A DNA stretch of 64,000 nucleotides from Xanthoparmelia taractica (taxonomy: Eukaryota; Ascomycota; Lecanoromycetes; Lecanorales; Parmeliaceae), in NCBI GenBank assembly GCA_033085395.1, contig MU853183.1, positions 186,001 to 250,000 on the forward strand. Reading direction: 5' to 3'. Both the position numbers and the translations under genes were made by a program. The notes beneath the pieces were generated by a model, which did not search any database, was not told the origin of the DNA, and saw nothing but the letters and a program-made list of their open reading frames with translations. Below, piece after piece: positions 11,153 through 20,322 of this stretch (within the stretch, counting starts at the first letter, position 1; each line of letters starts with the position of its first letter).

Positions 11153-11623
11153 CGCTGGGCTTCCGGCAAGAGAAAGTTGGCAGATGATCGAGAACGTCGA
11201 CTACGTTGTCTTTGTAAAGTGCACGAGAATAGCAGCTTATAATTCAGCGTCTCTTTGCAACTTGACGGAGATTGCCGAGTACTGCTAGAGAGAGCGGCTT
11301 ATCGGAGCTTTTAGGAGTCTGGACTGGGAAGTATTGCTGGTGAATACGTTACAGGGTTGATAGATACAATTCCGTGTGCTCCACTCAAGAATTGCTGTAG
11401 CCTTGCCTCCATGCATTGGGAAGTCTCCCGCAAACGGCAGCCAATCATCTCTTCGGATGAGTCAGGGGGGATCTTTTTGTTGGCTTGTTAAGCAAAGTGG
11501 CAGCCCCCAAGTGAGGTTTGACTGAGTGGGGGGCAGATTTCGTTGCACCGAGCTACAGTCGACGGACTCCTGCCACTGTAATTGTAAACTTTCCTAATTG
11601 CTTGTCTAGTTGTAAACAGAACG
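11153..11623. promoter_or_regulatory. Divergent intergenic region between ankyrin gene and AP endonuclease
   Basis: About 470 bp between two divergent start codons, so both promoters should be here. I see no TATA box in a convincing position and no RNA gene. Confidence 0.4.
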
Positions 11624-12856
11624 ATGCCGTCGCCTGAACCTAGTCCTCCACCTCTCAAACGCCGACGTATCTCCGGTCCCTCACCACAACCATCTCACCA
11701 TCCCTCTCCTTCCCCGCCCTCATGTCTGCCACCCTTTCCGGCCTCTGACCTACCCTCCACGTCCCCAGCTGGCAATCTCCGCATCTTCTCCTGGAACATC
11801 AACGGCATCGGCCCCTTCCTCCCACCATCCACCCCACCCATCACCAACTTCCTCAAGCCAGCCTCTAGCTCAAAGCAGTCCGCAAAGCCCACAACACCGG
11901 GACCCTCACTCCGGGCAAACCTCAAGAGATGGAAATGGCCCCACATACTCTGCCTCCAAGAAGTCAAGATCGCCCCCACCGACCTCAAGACCCAAACCTC
12001 CCTCCGCCGCGCCGTCAACACCCCCTTGAACCCCGACGACAAGGGTGAAATCACCAGCAGCAGCAACTGCCCTCTCTACGACGCCCATTTCTGCCTCCCC
12101 CGCGACCGACACAACGCCACTGGCTTCGGCGGAAAAGTCTATGGCGTCTGCACACTCATACGCCGCAATGTACTACCCGAGCCCATAACGACCAAAACCG
12201 TAGAATGGGATCTCGAAGGCCGGATCCTCCTGATCGAGATTCCGAAATGGAGACTCATGGTCGTGAACGTCTACGCCGTCAACGGCACCACGAACAACTA
12301 CCGCGATCCGGCTACGGGAAAAGTGGTAGGGGATCGACATGATAGGAAACGCATTTTCCACTCGCTACTGCGGGATGAGATTCGGAGATACGAGGTTAGG
12401 GGTTGGGATGTCGTTGTTGCGGGCGATATCAATATCTCGCGCTCGCATATGGATTCCTTCCCGCAGTTACGCATGGGCGAAGAGCACGTGCGCAACCGGG
12501 CTGATTTTGAAGAGAAGTTTTTAAGGGATTTGGGCATGGTGGATGCGTTTCGCTTTGTACATGGAGAGCAGAGGGGTTTTACGTATAGACCTAGGAATAA
12601 GCCTTGGGGTGCGGGGGGGGATAGGGTGGATATGATATTGGTGACGAAGGGGCTGGGAGCGCGGTGTAGAGTGAGGGAGGCGGAGATCTTGGACAGCGAG
12701 GAGGAGAGGGGACCAAGTGATCATGTGCCTCTGTTTGTGGAGCTTGGTGTTGGCTTGGATGAAGGTGCTGGTGGCCAGGGAAGGGTTGGGACAGGTGAGC
12801 AGACGGAGGACCTGGAGGAGAGGAGCGTTAAAAAGGGTCAGGAAGGGGATCATTGA
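11624..12856 (+). CDS. Exonuclease III-family AP endonuclease (Apn2-like)
   Basis: An intronless frame of 410 aa starting ATGCCGTCGCC, with a Pro/Ser-rich N-terminus carrying a KRRR cluster that could act as a nuclear signal. From about residue 50 it follows the endonuclease/exonuclease/phosphatase fold: LRIFSWNINGI (metal-binding Asn), LCLQEVKI (catalytic Glu), FGGKVYGVCTLIRR, MVVNVYAVNGT, VVVAGDINISRSHMD (Asp-x-Asn), DRVDMILVT and GPSDHVPL (catalytic Asp-His). Such enzymes cut DNA 5' to abasic sites in base-excision repair and trim blocked 3' ends, in the nucleus. The N-terminal insertions match Apn2-type proteins, but the long C-terminal region with a GRF zinc finger seen in full Apn2 is absent, so the exact subfamily is uncertain. 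The sense strand changes from C-rich to G-rich near 12340. Confidence 0.88.
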   Translation: MPSPEPSPPPLKRRRISGPSPQPSHHPSPSPPSCLPPFPASDLPSTSPAGNLRIFSWNINGIGPFLPPSTPPITNFLKPASSSKQSAKPTTPGPSLRANLKRWKWPHILCLQEVKIAPTDLKTQTSLRRAVNTPLNPDDKGEITSSSNCPLYDAHFCLPRDRHNATGFGGKVYGVCTLIRRNVLPEPITTKTVEWDLEGRILLIEIPKWRLMVVNVYAVNGTTNNYRDPATGKVVGDRHDRKRIFHSLLRDEIRRYEVRGWDVVVAGDINISRSHMDSFPQLRMGEEHVRNRADFEEKFLRDLGMVDAFRFVHGEQRGFTYRPRNKPWGAGGDRVDMILVTKGLGARCRVREAEILDSEEERGPSDHVPLFVELGVGLDEGAGGQGRVGTGEQTEDLEERSVKKGQEGDH

Positions 12857-13049
12857 CAGCAATTAAAAATGGCCGAGATGAACGTATGGCAATAGTCATA
12901 AGCACTGAAAACATCACCATCCTCAATCCCACAGCATCCTGGCCATCGTTCCTTTTACCTCAAGGTACCTCCACTATCTACATAAATCATACCACGCTTG
13001 TAAGTCTTCACATTTCTTCCACCTGATTTACTCATCACTCAATCGATAC

Positions 13050-13220
13050 CATCGTCCATCTTCATCTTCCATCGTCCATCTTCCATCTTCCATCTTCCAT
13101 CTTCCATCTTCCATCTTCCATCTTCCATCTTCCATCTTCCATCTTCCATCTTCCATCGTCCATCTTCCATCGTCCATCTTCCATCGTCCATCTTCCACCT
13201 TCTATCTTCCACCTTCCATC
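13050..13220. repeat. Heptanucleotide minisatellite (CCATCTT)n
   Basis: About 170 bp of near-perfect 7-bp tandem units, CCATCTT on the plus strand, with some CCATCGT variants at the edges. It sits in the convergent intergenic region downstream of the AP endonuclease. Long open frames read through it but encode only a monotonous WKMEDGR-type repeat and are not genes. Confidence 0.95.
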
Positions 13221-13277
13221 CCTTCTCAATATCCCAATCCATACCCATCTCAACCCAGCAGCATTACACTCCACTAG

Positions 13278-13300
13278 CCTTCCTTCCTTCCTTCCTTCCT
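13278..13300. repeat. Tetranucleotide repeat (CCTT)n
   Basis: Short perfect CCTT run, about six copies. Confidence 0.9.
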
Positions 13301-13447
13301 ACATCCTTGATACATACATACACAACCTCGCTTATGGAAGAAAGTGTGCTGGGCTAGGGAAGGCAGAATTTACCTTTATCTATCTACATACGTACATATT
13401 ACGTCCACGTCTACTGCGTCTACTACTGCGTCAAATGTATCCTAGCA

Positions 13448-13528
13448 GTGTCTAACGGAGCTAGAGTAGCTAACGTAGCTAAAATACCTAAAATATCTAA
13501 CATACCTAAAGTCACTAAAGTAGCTAAA
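13448..13528. repeat. Nine copies of a diverged 9-bp unit (GTAGCTAAA-type)
   Basis: Exactly 81 bp that divide into nine 9-mers, each with CTA at positions 5-7, for example GTAGCTAAC, ATACCTAAA and GTCACTAAA. A purine-rich run follows. No start codon precedes it in frame, so coding is unlikely. Confidence 0.8.
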
Positions 13529-13709
13529 AGTTCAGAAAAGAAAAGAGAAAAAGAAAGAGAAAAAGAATAGAGATAAAGAAGAAGGAAAACGGGGGATTCA
13601 AAGATTGCGGTTGGTATTTATAGGGTTCTATGCTACGCTACTCGTGCCAGGTAGGCAGGAAATTGGGGACCTCGGGGTGATGAGGGTTGCGGTTTTGTAT
13701 AGAGTAGAA

Positions 13710-13738
13710 GGGAGTGGAGTGGAGTGGAGTGGAGTGGA
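13710..13738. repeat. Pentanucleotide repeat (GGAGT)n
   Basis: About five perfect GGAGT units, followed by imperfect ones to about 13780. The rest of 12857-14023 shows nothing beyond low-complexity sequence. Confidence 0.85.
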
Positions 13739-14023
13739 AGGGTTTGAGGAGAGTGGAGTGGAAGCGCTTGAGGAGAGTAGGGGAGGGGCAGGGGTTCTTT
13801 TTTGCGAGGGAGGGAGGGAGGGGTTTGTGTAGTTTTCGTCGAGTATACACTAATTTGGTATAGTTAGTATTGTTGCTGTATAAATGGTAACGCAAAAGGG
13901 TACGAAAAGAGTATGGTAACGGGCCTCGTTGAATATTCGGTGGACAATGCTATAGCTCTATTCTAGTGTCCAAGCTTTCCTATATTCCGTCTATACTGTT
14001 TGATATATGTAAAGTCCAGTGTG

Positions 14024-16360
14024 CTACTCCGCATCCTTATACATCCTCATCCCAGCCTCCACAGGCCTCAGAATCCCCTCATCTTCAAGCTCCGACAACA
14101 AACCCACTAACCGCACATCCGTCCCCGGCGGGCTCAAAACAGACAGCGATACCGGCAGCAACATCTCCGCCTCCGTGACGCGCGACTGACGCGGCACTTC
14201 TCCAACGGGCACGGTGCAATCCGGACAACCCGATAGGTAACTCAAGCTGTATATAGAAAAAGTGGAGAAGAACAAGGGTCCGGGGTCCGGGTCGTCGCGG
14301 TAGAAGGGGGTGCCCCAGCTCTGGGGGAAGACGAGCAAGGGGAACTCGTTATCTTCTTCCGGTGACGATTTCGCTGCGAAGATGGTTTCGCGCACCCATT
14401 GCGAGAACATCTTGGCGGATTCCACGGCGGTTTTGTATTGCTGGGGAGTGGTTGAGCGGCCGTGGTTTTGTCGGGCTTTGACGATAGAGTCGATGAAGGG
14501 TAGGCGGTTATTGTTGGTGGCTTTGTAGTCGTTTATGAAGGGGTCGATGGTTTCGCGGACACAGGTGTGGGTGGTGAGGATTGTGTAGATGCTGCCGGTG
14601 GCTTTGTCTAGGCTTTCATCTTGTCCGGCGGGACGGGTTTGGCGCCATAGGTCATCGAGATTGAAGGGGCTTCGGGTACATTTGAGGTGTGATTCCAGTT
14701 TTTGAATGGTTTCTTCGAAGAGATCTTCCGCATCTGCTGCTGAACCCGGTTCGCCGGGGTAGGGGAACCAACGAAGCGAATCTTGAGGCTTGGTATTCTT
14801 GGCTCGGATAGGATAAAGGAGCTTGTATCTTTTTGGCGGCTTCGATGGAACAATCGAGGAAGCCTGTGATGATTCCGTCAAGACTTTGATGACGGCTCCC
14901 ACGATGTGAGCGGACCGAGCGAATACCCCGAGGCTGTCAAGGAGCGGCGAGACGGAATATACGCCTGCAGTGGAGACAGCATTGGTGGAAGCTCGCATAC
15001 CGTACGTACCGCAAACGCCTGCCGGACGCCGAATGGATCCCCCGGTGTCAGTCCCAATGGTGAAGTCGAGCCAAGGGTAAGCGGCCGGGGCGGCGGCGGA
15101 GCCGGCGCTTGAAGATGATGGCGATTGGTAAGAATCACCGCGGGGATTGAAGGGGGCGAGGTAGTCAGTCCTAGTAAAGCGAATGAGTATATGTAATCCA
15201 TCCATGACACCAATCGCTTGCTGCTCATGACACATGTTGAGAAGCTTGTCTCAGTGTTGGTGGAGAACGTCGTTACAGTTTGGAAGGCCGTATGATGGGC
15301 TGAATCACTGGGACCCAGTTCAAGCCCGACACTTTCGCAGTCGTTGATATGGTTATCGTCTTTCTGGATGGTATTAAAGAGAAGATTGTGCTAGAACTTG
15401 AAGACGAAATCCGTACCATTGAATGGGTACTTCTCCCTCAGCGAATTGAGTTGTCTTCGTTTTGCCCACTAGAATTGCACCTGCATCCACGAGCTGGTCG
15501 ATGCACCGAGCTGAAGAAGGTCGGGCGGGGTAAAGCCTGCGATAGCTACGGTTTCCCAGTCCCGTTTCTAGACCGGCCACATCAATGATGTCCTTAACAG
15601 CGAAACGTAACTTGTCATCCATCAGCCGAAACCTTCAAGTAGAATGATCTGAAAGAACCGTATACCCTTGTCAAGGGACGTGTAGATATAGGTCGGGAGC
15701 CGAATCTCGAGGGGACAGCTATGCGATTCTGATGAGGTCAGCGAATCCGCCATTGACGGGTCATGCTGGCTCACCTCCGTAATGAGCCATTGGAAAGAAT
15801 GGAGCTCAGTGCTGAATGCAATAGACCCTGTTATGAACGCACTGCAGTCATCTTTGTATAACCGCAATACACCAAAAATCTCCCCAGTTGATGGCCGGAT
15901 TGCATAGGGGCCGGCCTGCAAACGAGTAGGCGCGAATTCTAAGAGACGGTGGGTTCCCTTTTGCACAAGGTATATCTTTGAAGTCAGAGGTGTTTGGAGT
16001 ATGACGACTGCTGAGAGGTGTCATATTGTAAGCGATCCTCGATTCCATCTCATAACGACAGCTTGTCTCACCCTCGGAAAAGGCTGGCGTCCAGACATCA
16101 TCATGGAGAGCAAAACTGAAAGTGATAGTATCCAAGTCTTCCTTGTCGAGGTAGTCTTTCGAGTGATTGATCACAGTGCATGGACATAGGTCCCCTTTAA
16201 GGCTACCGAGGAAGCCATCCAAGGGGCGGGAAGGCTGAAAAGAAATTACTTGGGCTGCGGCTGGATCAAGGTAATATTCAATCCCCCCAAAACTTGTAAT
16301 AGTCGTAGTACTTTGTCCATGAGCTTGTGTCGCGTGGATACTTGGCACAATTGTAGACAT
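14024..16360 (-). CDS. Amidase-signature enzyme with an Arp1-like N-terminal domain
   Basis: Five exons, 16360-16072, 16007-15775, 15728-15666, 15610-15417 and 15170-14024, keep one frame and give 641 aa. Introns are 64, 46, 55 and 246 bp. The first third (LVQKGTHRLLEFAPTR, then GPYAIRPSTGEIFGVLRLY) resembles the N-terminal domain that fungal proteins of the Arp1 (scytalone dehydratase-like) group place before an amidase. The amidase core has all three catalytic elements: Lys in FAVKDIIDVAG, the SSSSAGSAAA loop, and Ser in IGTDTGGSIRRPAG. The fourth splice creates the Trp in VPIQWTDYLAPFNPRG and so supports the model. Known members hydrolyse amide bonds; the substrate here is unknown. No signal peptide is evident. 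The gene lies 4 kb from the PKS-NRPS 3' end, with pseudogenes between, so membership of the cluster is doubtful. Confidence 0.87.
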
Positions 16361-17115
16361 GATGGTGTTTCACACCTTCAGATAAAGTAAGAGACATCAA
16401 CCCCTCAAACGTGCAAACCATTTCGTCCCCTCGACCAGCAGCATGTGACATATCTAGCTGCATTTCCCTTTGTCTGGGCCAGCACAATGCCAGATCGAGA
16501 CACCTCCTGCCTGCGATAGCGATCAATGCAAAGCACGGTGATCACAGAATAATTTCGCCCTCTCCCGCCGGCGGCAAGGTAACGCGAACTCGGATCTCAG
16601 GGGTATGTGGAAGCACGATGATTTGTTGGCGACGGTGAAAGAAATACTGGTGGCTGCATAAGAGCATAAGACAGCGCCTATGTTGTAAGCCGTGTTAAAT
16701 GAATCGCCTCGGGTAAGCGCGCTGAAGTCACTTGGAGAGCCCAGTACTTCCTTTCATGCCCGGACACAGACAACTCTTTCGCATGAAGCCGGCCTGGAAA
16801 ACTAATTATCAGGCGCTGGAAAGATCCGAAACACTTGGCAAACGGACATAGATCAGGAGAGCCTTTTTTGGTTTTATTTTTGGCTTGAAATGGAGCGAAA
16901 AAGGAAGGCCAGGTTGTCCATTAGGCACGGACATGAAGATGGCGGTTGGCAGTGCCTGCTAGATGGAGCAATCCGCAGGGGCATGTGTGATGATTGGCTT
17001 ACGACTGCAGGAAGTGATTGGTTCTGGGGGCGGAGTGGTGATTGATAGTCGATCCTAGCCTTTAAATAGGGTGAGCGGGCTCTGGAAGTAGTTCACTTGT
17101 ACCGCCATCTGCAGC
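16361..17115. other. Intergenic between amidase and phosphotransferase-like relic
   Basis: About 750 bp. A TTTAAATA element at about 17061 lies 55 bp upstream of the first ATG of the decayed gene and could be its old TATA box. I see nothing else. Confidence 0.4.
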
Positions 17116-17985
17116 ATGGAAGATTCTTCGATGGCGAATGATGCACTCGGTAATGATTCGTTGGGAGCATCTCAACAAGAACTTGAGCAGATTCTGAACG
17201 GCGACTACAAGGATGCTTTCCGCGCCCAAGACTACTTCTCGACGGACAATTCCACAAGCCATGTGTTCGATGTGATCAAGGGCAATGGCATTATGAAGTC
17301 CAACGTTGATGGCGATACACCAGTCAACATGATTAAGGTTAGCTACAACAGTAGCCTACCTACTTTATAATCCCCTAAAATTACCCTTAGAGTTTCGCGG
17401 GTCTTTTGGAGTTTTTAAGGTACTCCCGGGGCGTGTCGGTCCTTAGCGTTTTCCGGACCGCGCTTCTGGTTAGTCGACCCACGCGGCTACCCGTCATGCG
17501 ATATCCTCTACCATCTAAGCAAACCGGCCCACAGCTACAACAGCAAGTATGATCTGCTTCACGAGGGCCGCCGGGAGGCCAGCTAAAAGCTACGCGGCGA
17601 TACCGTCGTGGTCGATTTTTCCTTCACTTCTTCGGTCTTGGTGGATATCTACGACGAACTGAACGAGCGCATGCAGCCGGTCACCCACGATCTCCTCGGT
17701 GCTCATGAACGCAAAGAGGATATCGATCTGCGGGTGCGGTTCACCGAAGCCATGCATTTTTGTTCCGACATGCCCTTCCACATCCATCCCGACGCCAAGC
17801 CCAACGTCGCGGTCCCGATTTATGCCGGCGGCGCGCAATTGCTCGCGGAGGTCCTACGACTTCTGGATATTAACGTGGATGCTCGTGCTGAGCAGCAATC
17901 AGACGGCCTTTCCCGGCTTGCGTTGATGGGCGAGCGTCCGTGGCGGGTCGAGGGCCGAGTCGCGTTTGCTGTGATTGAAGATTGA
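17116..17985 (+). pseudogene. Decayed gene with a phosphotransferase-like C-terminal part
   Basis: The first frame (17116-17370, start MEDSSMANDALG) is open, then ends just after a possible GTTAGC donor. Downstream a second frame reads RFWLVDPRGYPSCDILYHLS, then KPAHSYNSKYDLLHEG, an in-frame TAA near 17585, and then GDTVVVDFSF to a stop at 17985. The Asp-Pro-Arg-Gly and following DxLYxLxKxxHS pattern resembles sugar or choline kinase-like phosphotransferases. The tail TEAMHFCSDMPFHIHPDAK fits the matching C-terminal helices. The Gly-Asp catalytic loop is not found. With a stop codon and no frame linking the parts, I read this as a relic. The early part may be unrelated. The match is by eye and moderate. 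Confidence 0.42.
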
Positions 17986-19061
17986 AAGTTAGCAGAGTGC
18001 TACACTTCTGCACAAGGATGTCTAGAACCGATTCCTGGTGATTATTGGCATCTTCCTAATCACTCTGCTGGAAAACAACACCCGCATCTTTACATCTATC
18101 ATTATAATATCCAACATGCCGGCGTCTGACTCGCAGGCGCTTTGCATTGGCCGGTCATAAATCGCATTACGGGATATTCGAACGAGTGAGCGCAAGAGAG
18201 CTGCACTTCCCTAGGTGTCCAGCTGATTTAATATTATAGATTTCCTTCCTTCGACTTGTCTAGATCGCTCCAAACAGCATAATTCCATTACCCTGATGTA
18301 TTTCCAACACTTGTTTTATTTAGATATACTATTTAAGATTCTCTTTTTGATTAATATACTGATATTCTAGTTATTGAAACAAGATGAAATATTTCGCGAA
18401 TGACTCATCCCGTGGGATTATTCCACGAATGTCTCACCAATCCCATAAGTCCTGGCAAATAACCCACAACGGCATCATCCAGCAGTCCCGCGAGATTCAG
18501 ATTATTGGCTTCATGTATGGTTTTGCCAAACCATCGTTCGCCGAGCTGGTGCTTGGGCAGTGAGGGGGGGGTTAGTTGACGTGGGTTTGTTAGATTGTTG
18601 TTAGGCATAGCAGAATACGTGATTAGTCAGGACGATGAGCGCAGAAAAGTATTGATGACGGAGTTTTCCAACTTCGAGAGACTGCATATAACAGCTAGTG
18701 TTGGATACCGCACAATGCCATTGCACGTGTATCAAGCGAGTCATCGAAGAATGAGGTATCTCTGGTCCGCCGCGCGTGTTTCTACTCGTTTGTGGTCTCA
18801 TTATCTAGATGCTTTGTTTGAAGGACCAGTGTCGCAATGACCGCTTGATCTACACAGATACACCAAGGCGCCGTCGTAATGACACTATTTGAGCAATCCC
18901 TGGGGAGAATGAGATTGTGCGAGTCTTTCCATCATCTGTCAGGACCCTTCCAATCTCATCCTGTAGGCACTTTTTCCAATACCTCCTTTCTTTAGCTAGC
19001 AACGAGCTATCAAGGGACTGGCTTACCAATACTAAACGCCGTCACAAGTCAACAGAGCAGA
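17986..19061. other. Intergenic, AT-rich stretch, no gene seen
   Basis: About 1.1 kb. The part around 18220-18400 is clearly AT-rich compared with neighbouring DNA. A frame at 18595-18840 encodes 81 aa but shows no domain and is not called. Confidence 0.4.
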
Positions 19062-19879
19062 GTGAGAAAGTATCCTCGACCATCCATAGTCCAAGCCTTC
19101 CTCCGTGGGCTCCCATGGATCCCAACCTATACCCTCCCCAGCGACGCAAATGGCCCAATCCGCGCCCAACCCCACGAAAACCAAACCAGCGACAGCGGCA
19201 GTTTCGAAAAAGCAGTCGTCCTGCCCTGCAACGCCAACCACGACGTCTTCGGAACCGAATGCCTGTCCGAATGGCTGCCTACAACATTATGGCGCAACCA
19301 CATGCCCGCTTCGCCGCTGCGAATTACAGTACGTAGTGCCCCCGCTACAACTAAACGCAGACGAGGATGAAGAAGAAATCGAAAAACGGAGTCGTGAGAA
19401 ACTGTTCAATATCCGACGGAACCGGGACTGGGAAGAATATTGATGCGTCAATTTCTGGATTTTGCACTTACGGGGAGATAGGGACGTTGAAAAAAAATGG
19501 CAGCGCGATTGGATGGCGGCTGCGGAACGGTGGCATAAGTAACGGCAGTCGGGCCCATGCCCGAGCAGCGCTATCGTGTTCCCCCGCCCCAGCTGACGCA
19601 ACGGAAACTTGGTCGGCGGCGATCCAAACGCTCCGGTTCAGGGAATATCGCCTGTTCCTGCGGTTCCAGGCTGATGGAGCGGAGCGCCCCGGGTTGATGG
19701 CTCCGCCCGGATACCAGCTCACTCCGGCCCAGGAGGCCGTACTCCTTTGTGAGCTCGAGCGCAGAGATGTCTTTGAGCTTACATCGGTAGGCTTTGGATA
19801 CATACGATCAGCAGACGGGAGCAGTGGAATGGTAAGCTTCGTGATGTTGGCTTTGTTTCGGACCCTGAGTGGGAGGTGA
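19062..19879 (+). pseudogene. RING-finger gene relic with frameshifts and stops
   Basis: One frame carries VVLPCNANHDVFGTECLSEW, which resembles the central Cys-His-Cys part of a RING-H2 finger. About 30 bp later the last Cys pair appears in a different frame as TTCPLRRCEL, with the usual second Cys replaced by Arg. That frame continues through an acidic helix (DEDEEEIEKRSREKLF), hits TGA near 19442, then reads VEKKWQRDWMAAAERWHK up to TAA near 19541. A third frame holds PPGYQLTPAQEAVLLCELER, like the C-terminal helix of such fungal proteins. Fragments in three frames, two stops and a broken zinc site together suggest an inactive gene. No intron arrangement I tried joins them. Boundaries are approximate. 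Confidence 0.5.
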
Positions 19880-20322
19880 TTGGGAGGTCGAGACGTGTGT
19901 CGTTGGACTGGGTAGGTATTCGTACTAGGTGTGTATGTATTTACTAGTGTTGCACAAGTGAGTCAAGTGAGCGAGCGGGTGCGCAAGGAAGCGCAATGCA
20001 AGGCGAAGACTGATCAGAACCTCGCCAACACGATGGAAGATGGAAATGGAAGATGGATGTCGTTATGCATTATATACCACACGAAGAAAAATGAAATCGA
20101 ACAGAACAGAATAGCTGGTTCCAGCAGGGAATTGTTTTTAATGTTAAAGCGTCAAATCCAAGCAAAGAACCTTTTAATCGCTGGCTGGCTAAAAACGCAC
20201 CACAGACAGACAAACTCGCAAAACTCTCCTCCCCCCAACCCATACATGCATTCATCATACATTCATTCATTCATACATCATTCATCATCCAAACCATCCC
20301 TATCCCTCCCACAAATCTAAAT
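19880..20322. other. Intergenic, 3' side of the PKS-NRPS gene
   Basis: About 440 bp. An imperfect ATTC/CATA tetranucleotide run lies at about 20248-20290, close to the PKS-NRPS stop codon and probably in its 3' untranslated region. Confidence 0.45.

Noticed and set aside
13039..13274. Open minus-strand frames encoding WKMEDGR-type repeats
   Set aside because: They simply translate the 7-bp minisatellite; the frame stays open only because the repeat lacks stops.
17062..17262. Minus-strand frame antisense to the phosphotransferase-like relic
   Set aside because: No domain and no context; the plus-strand fragments are better supported.
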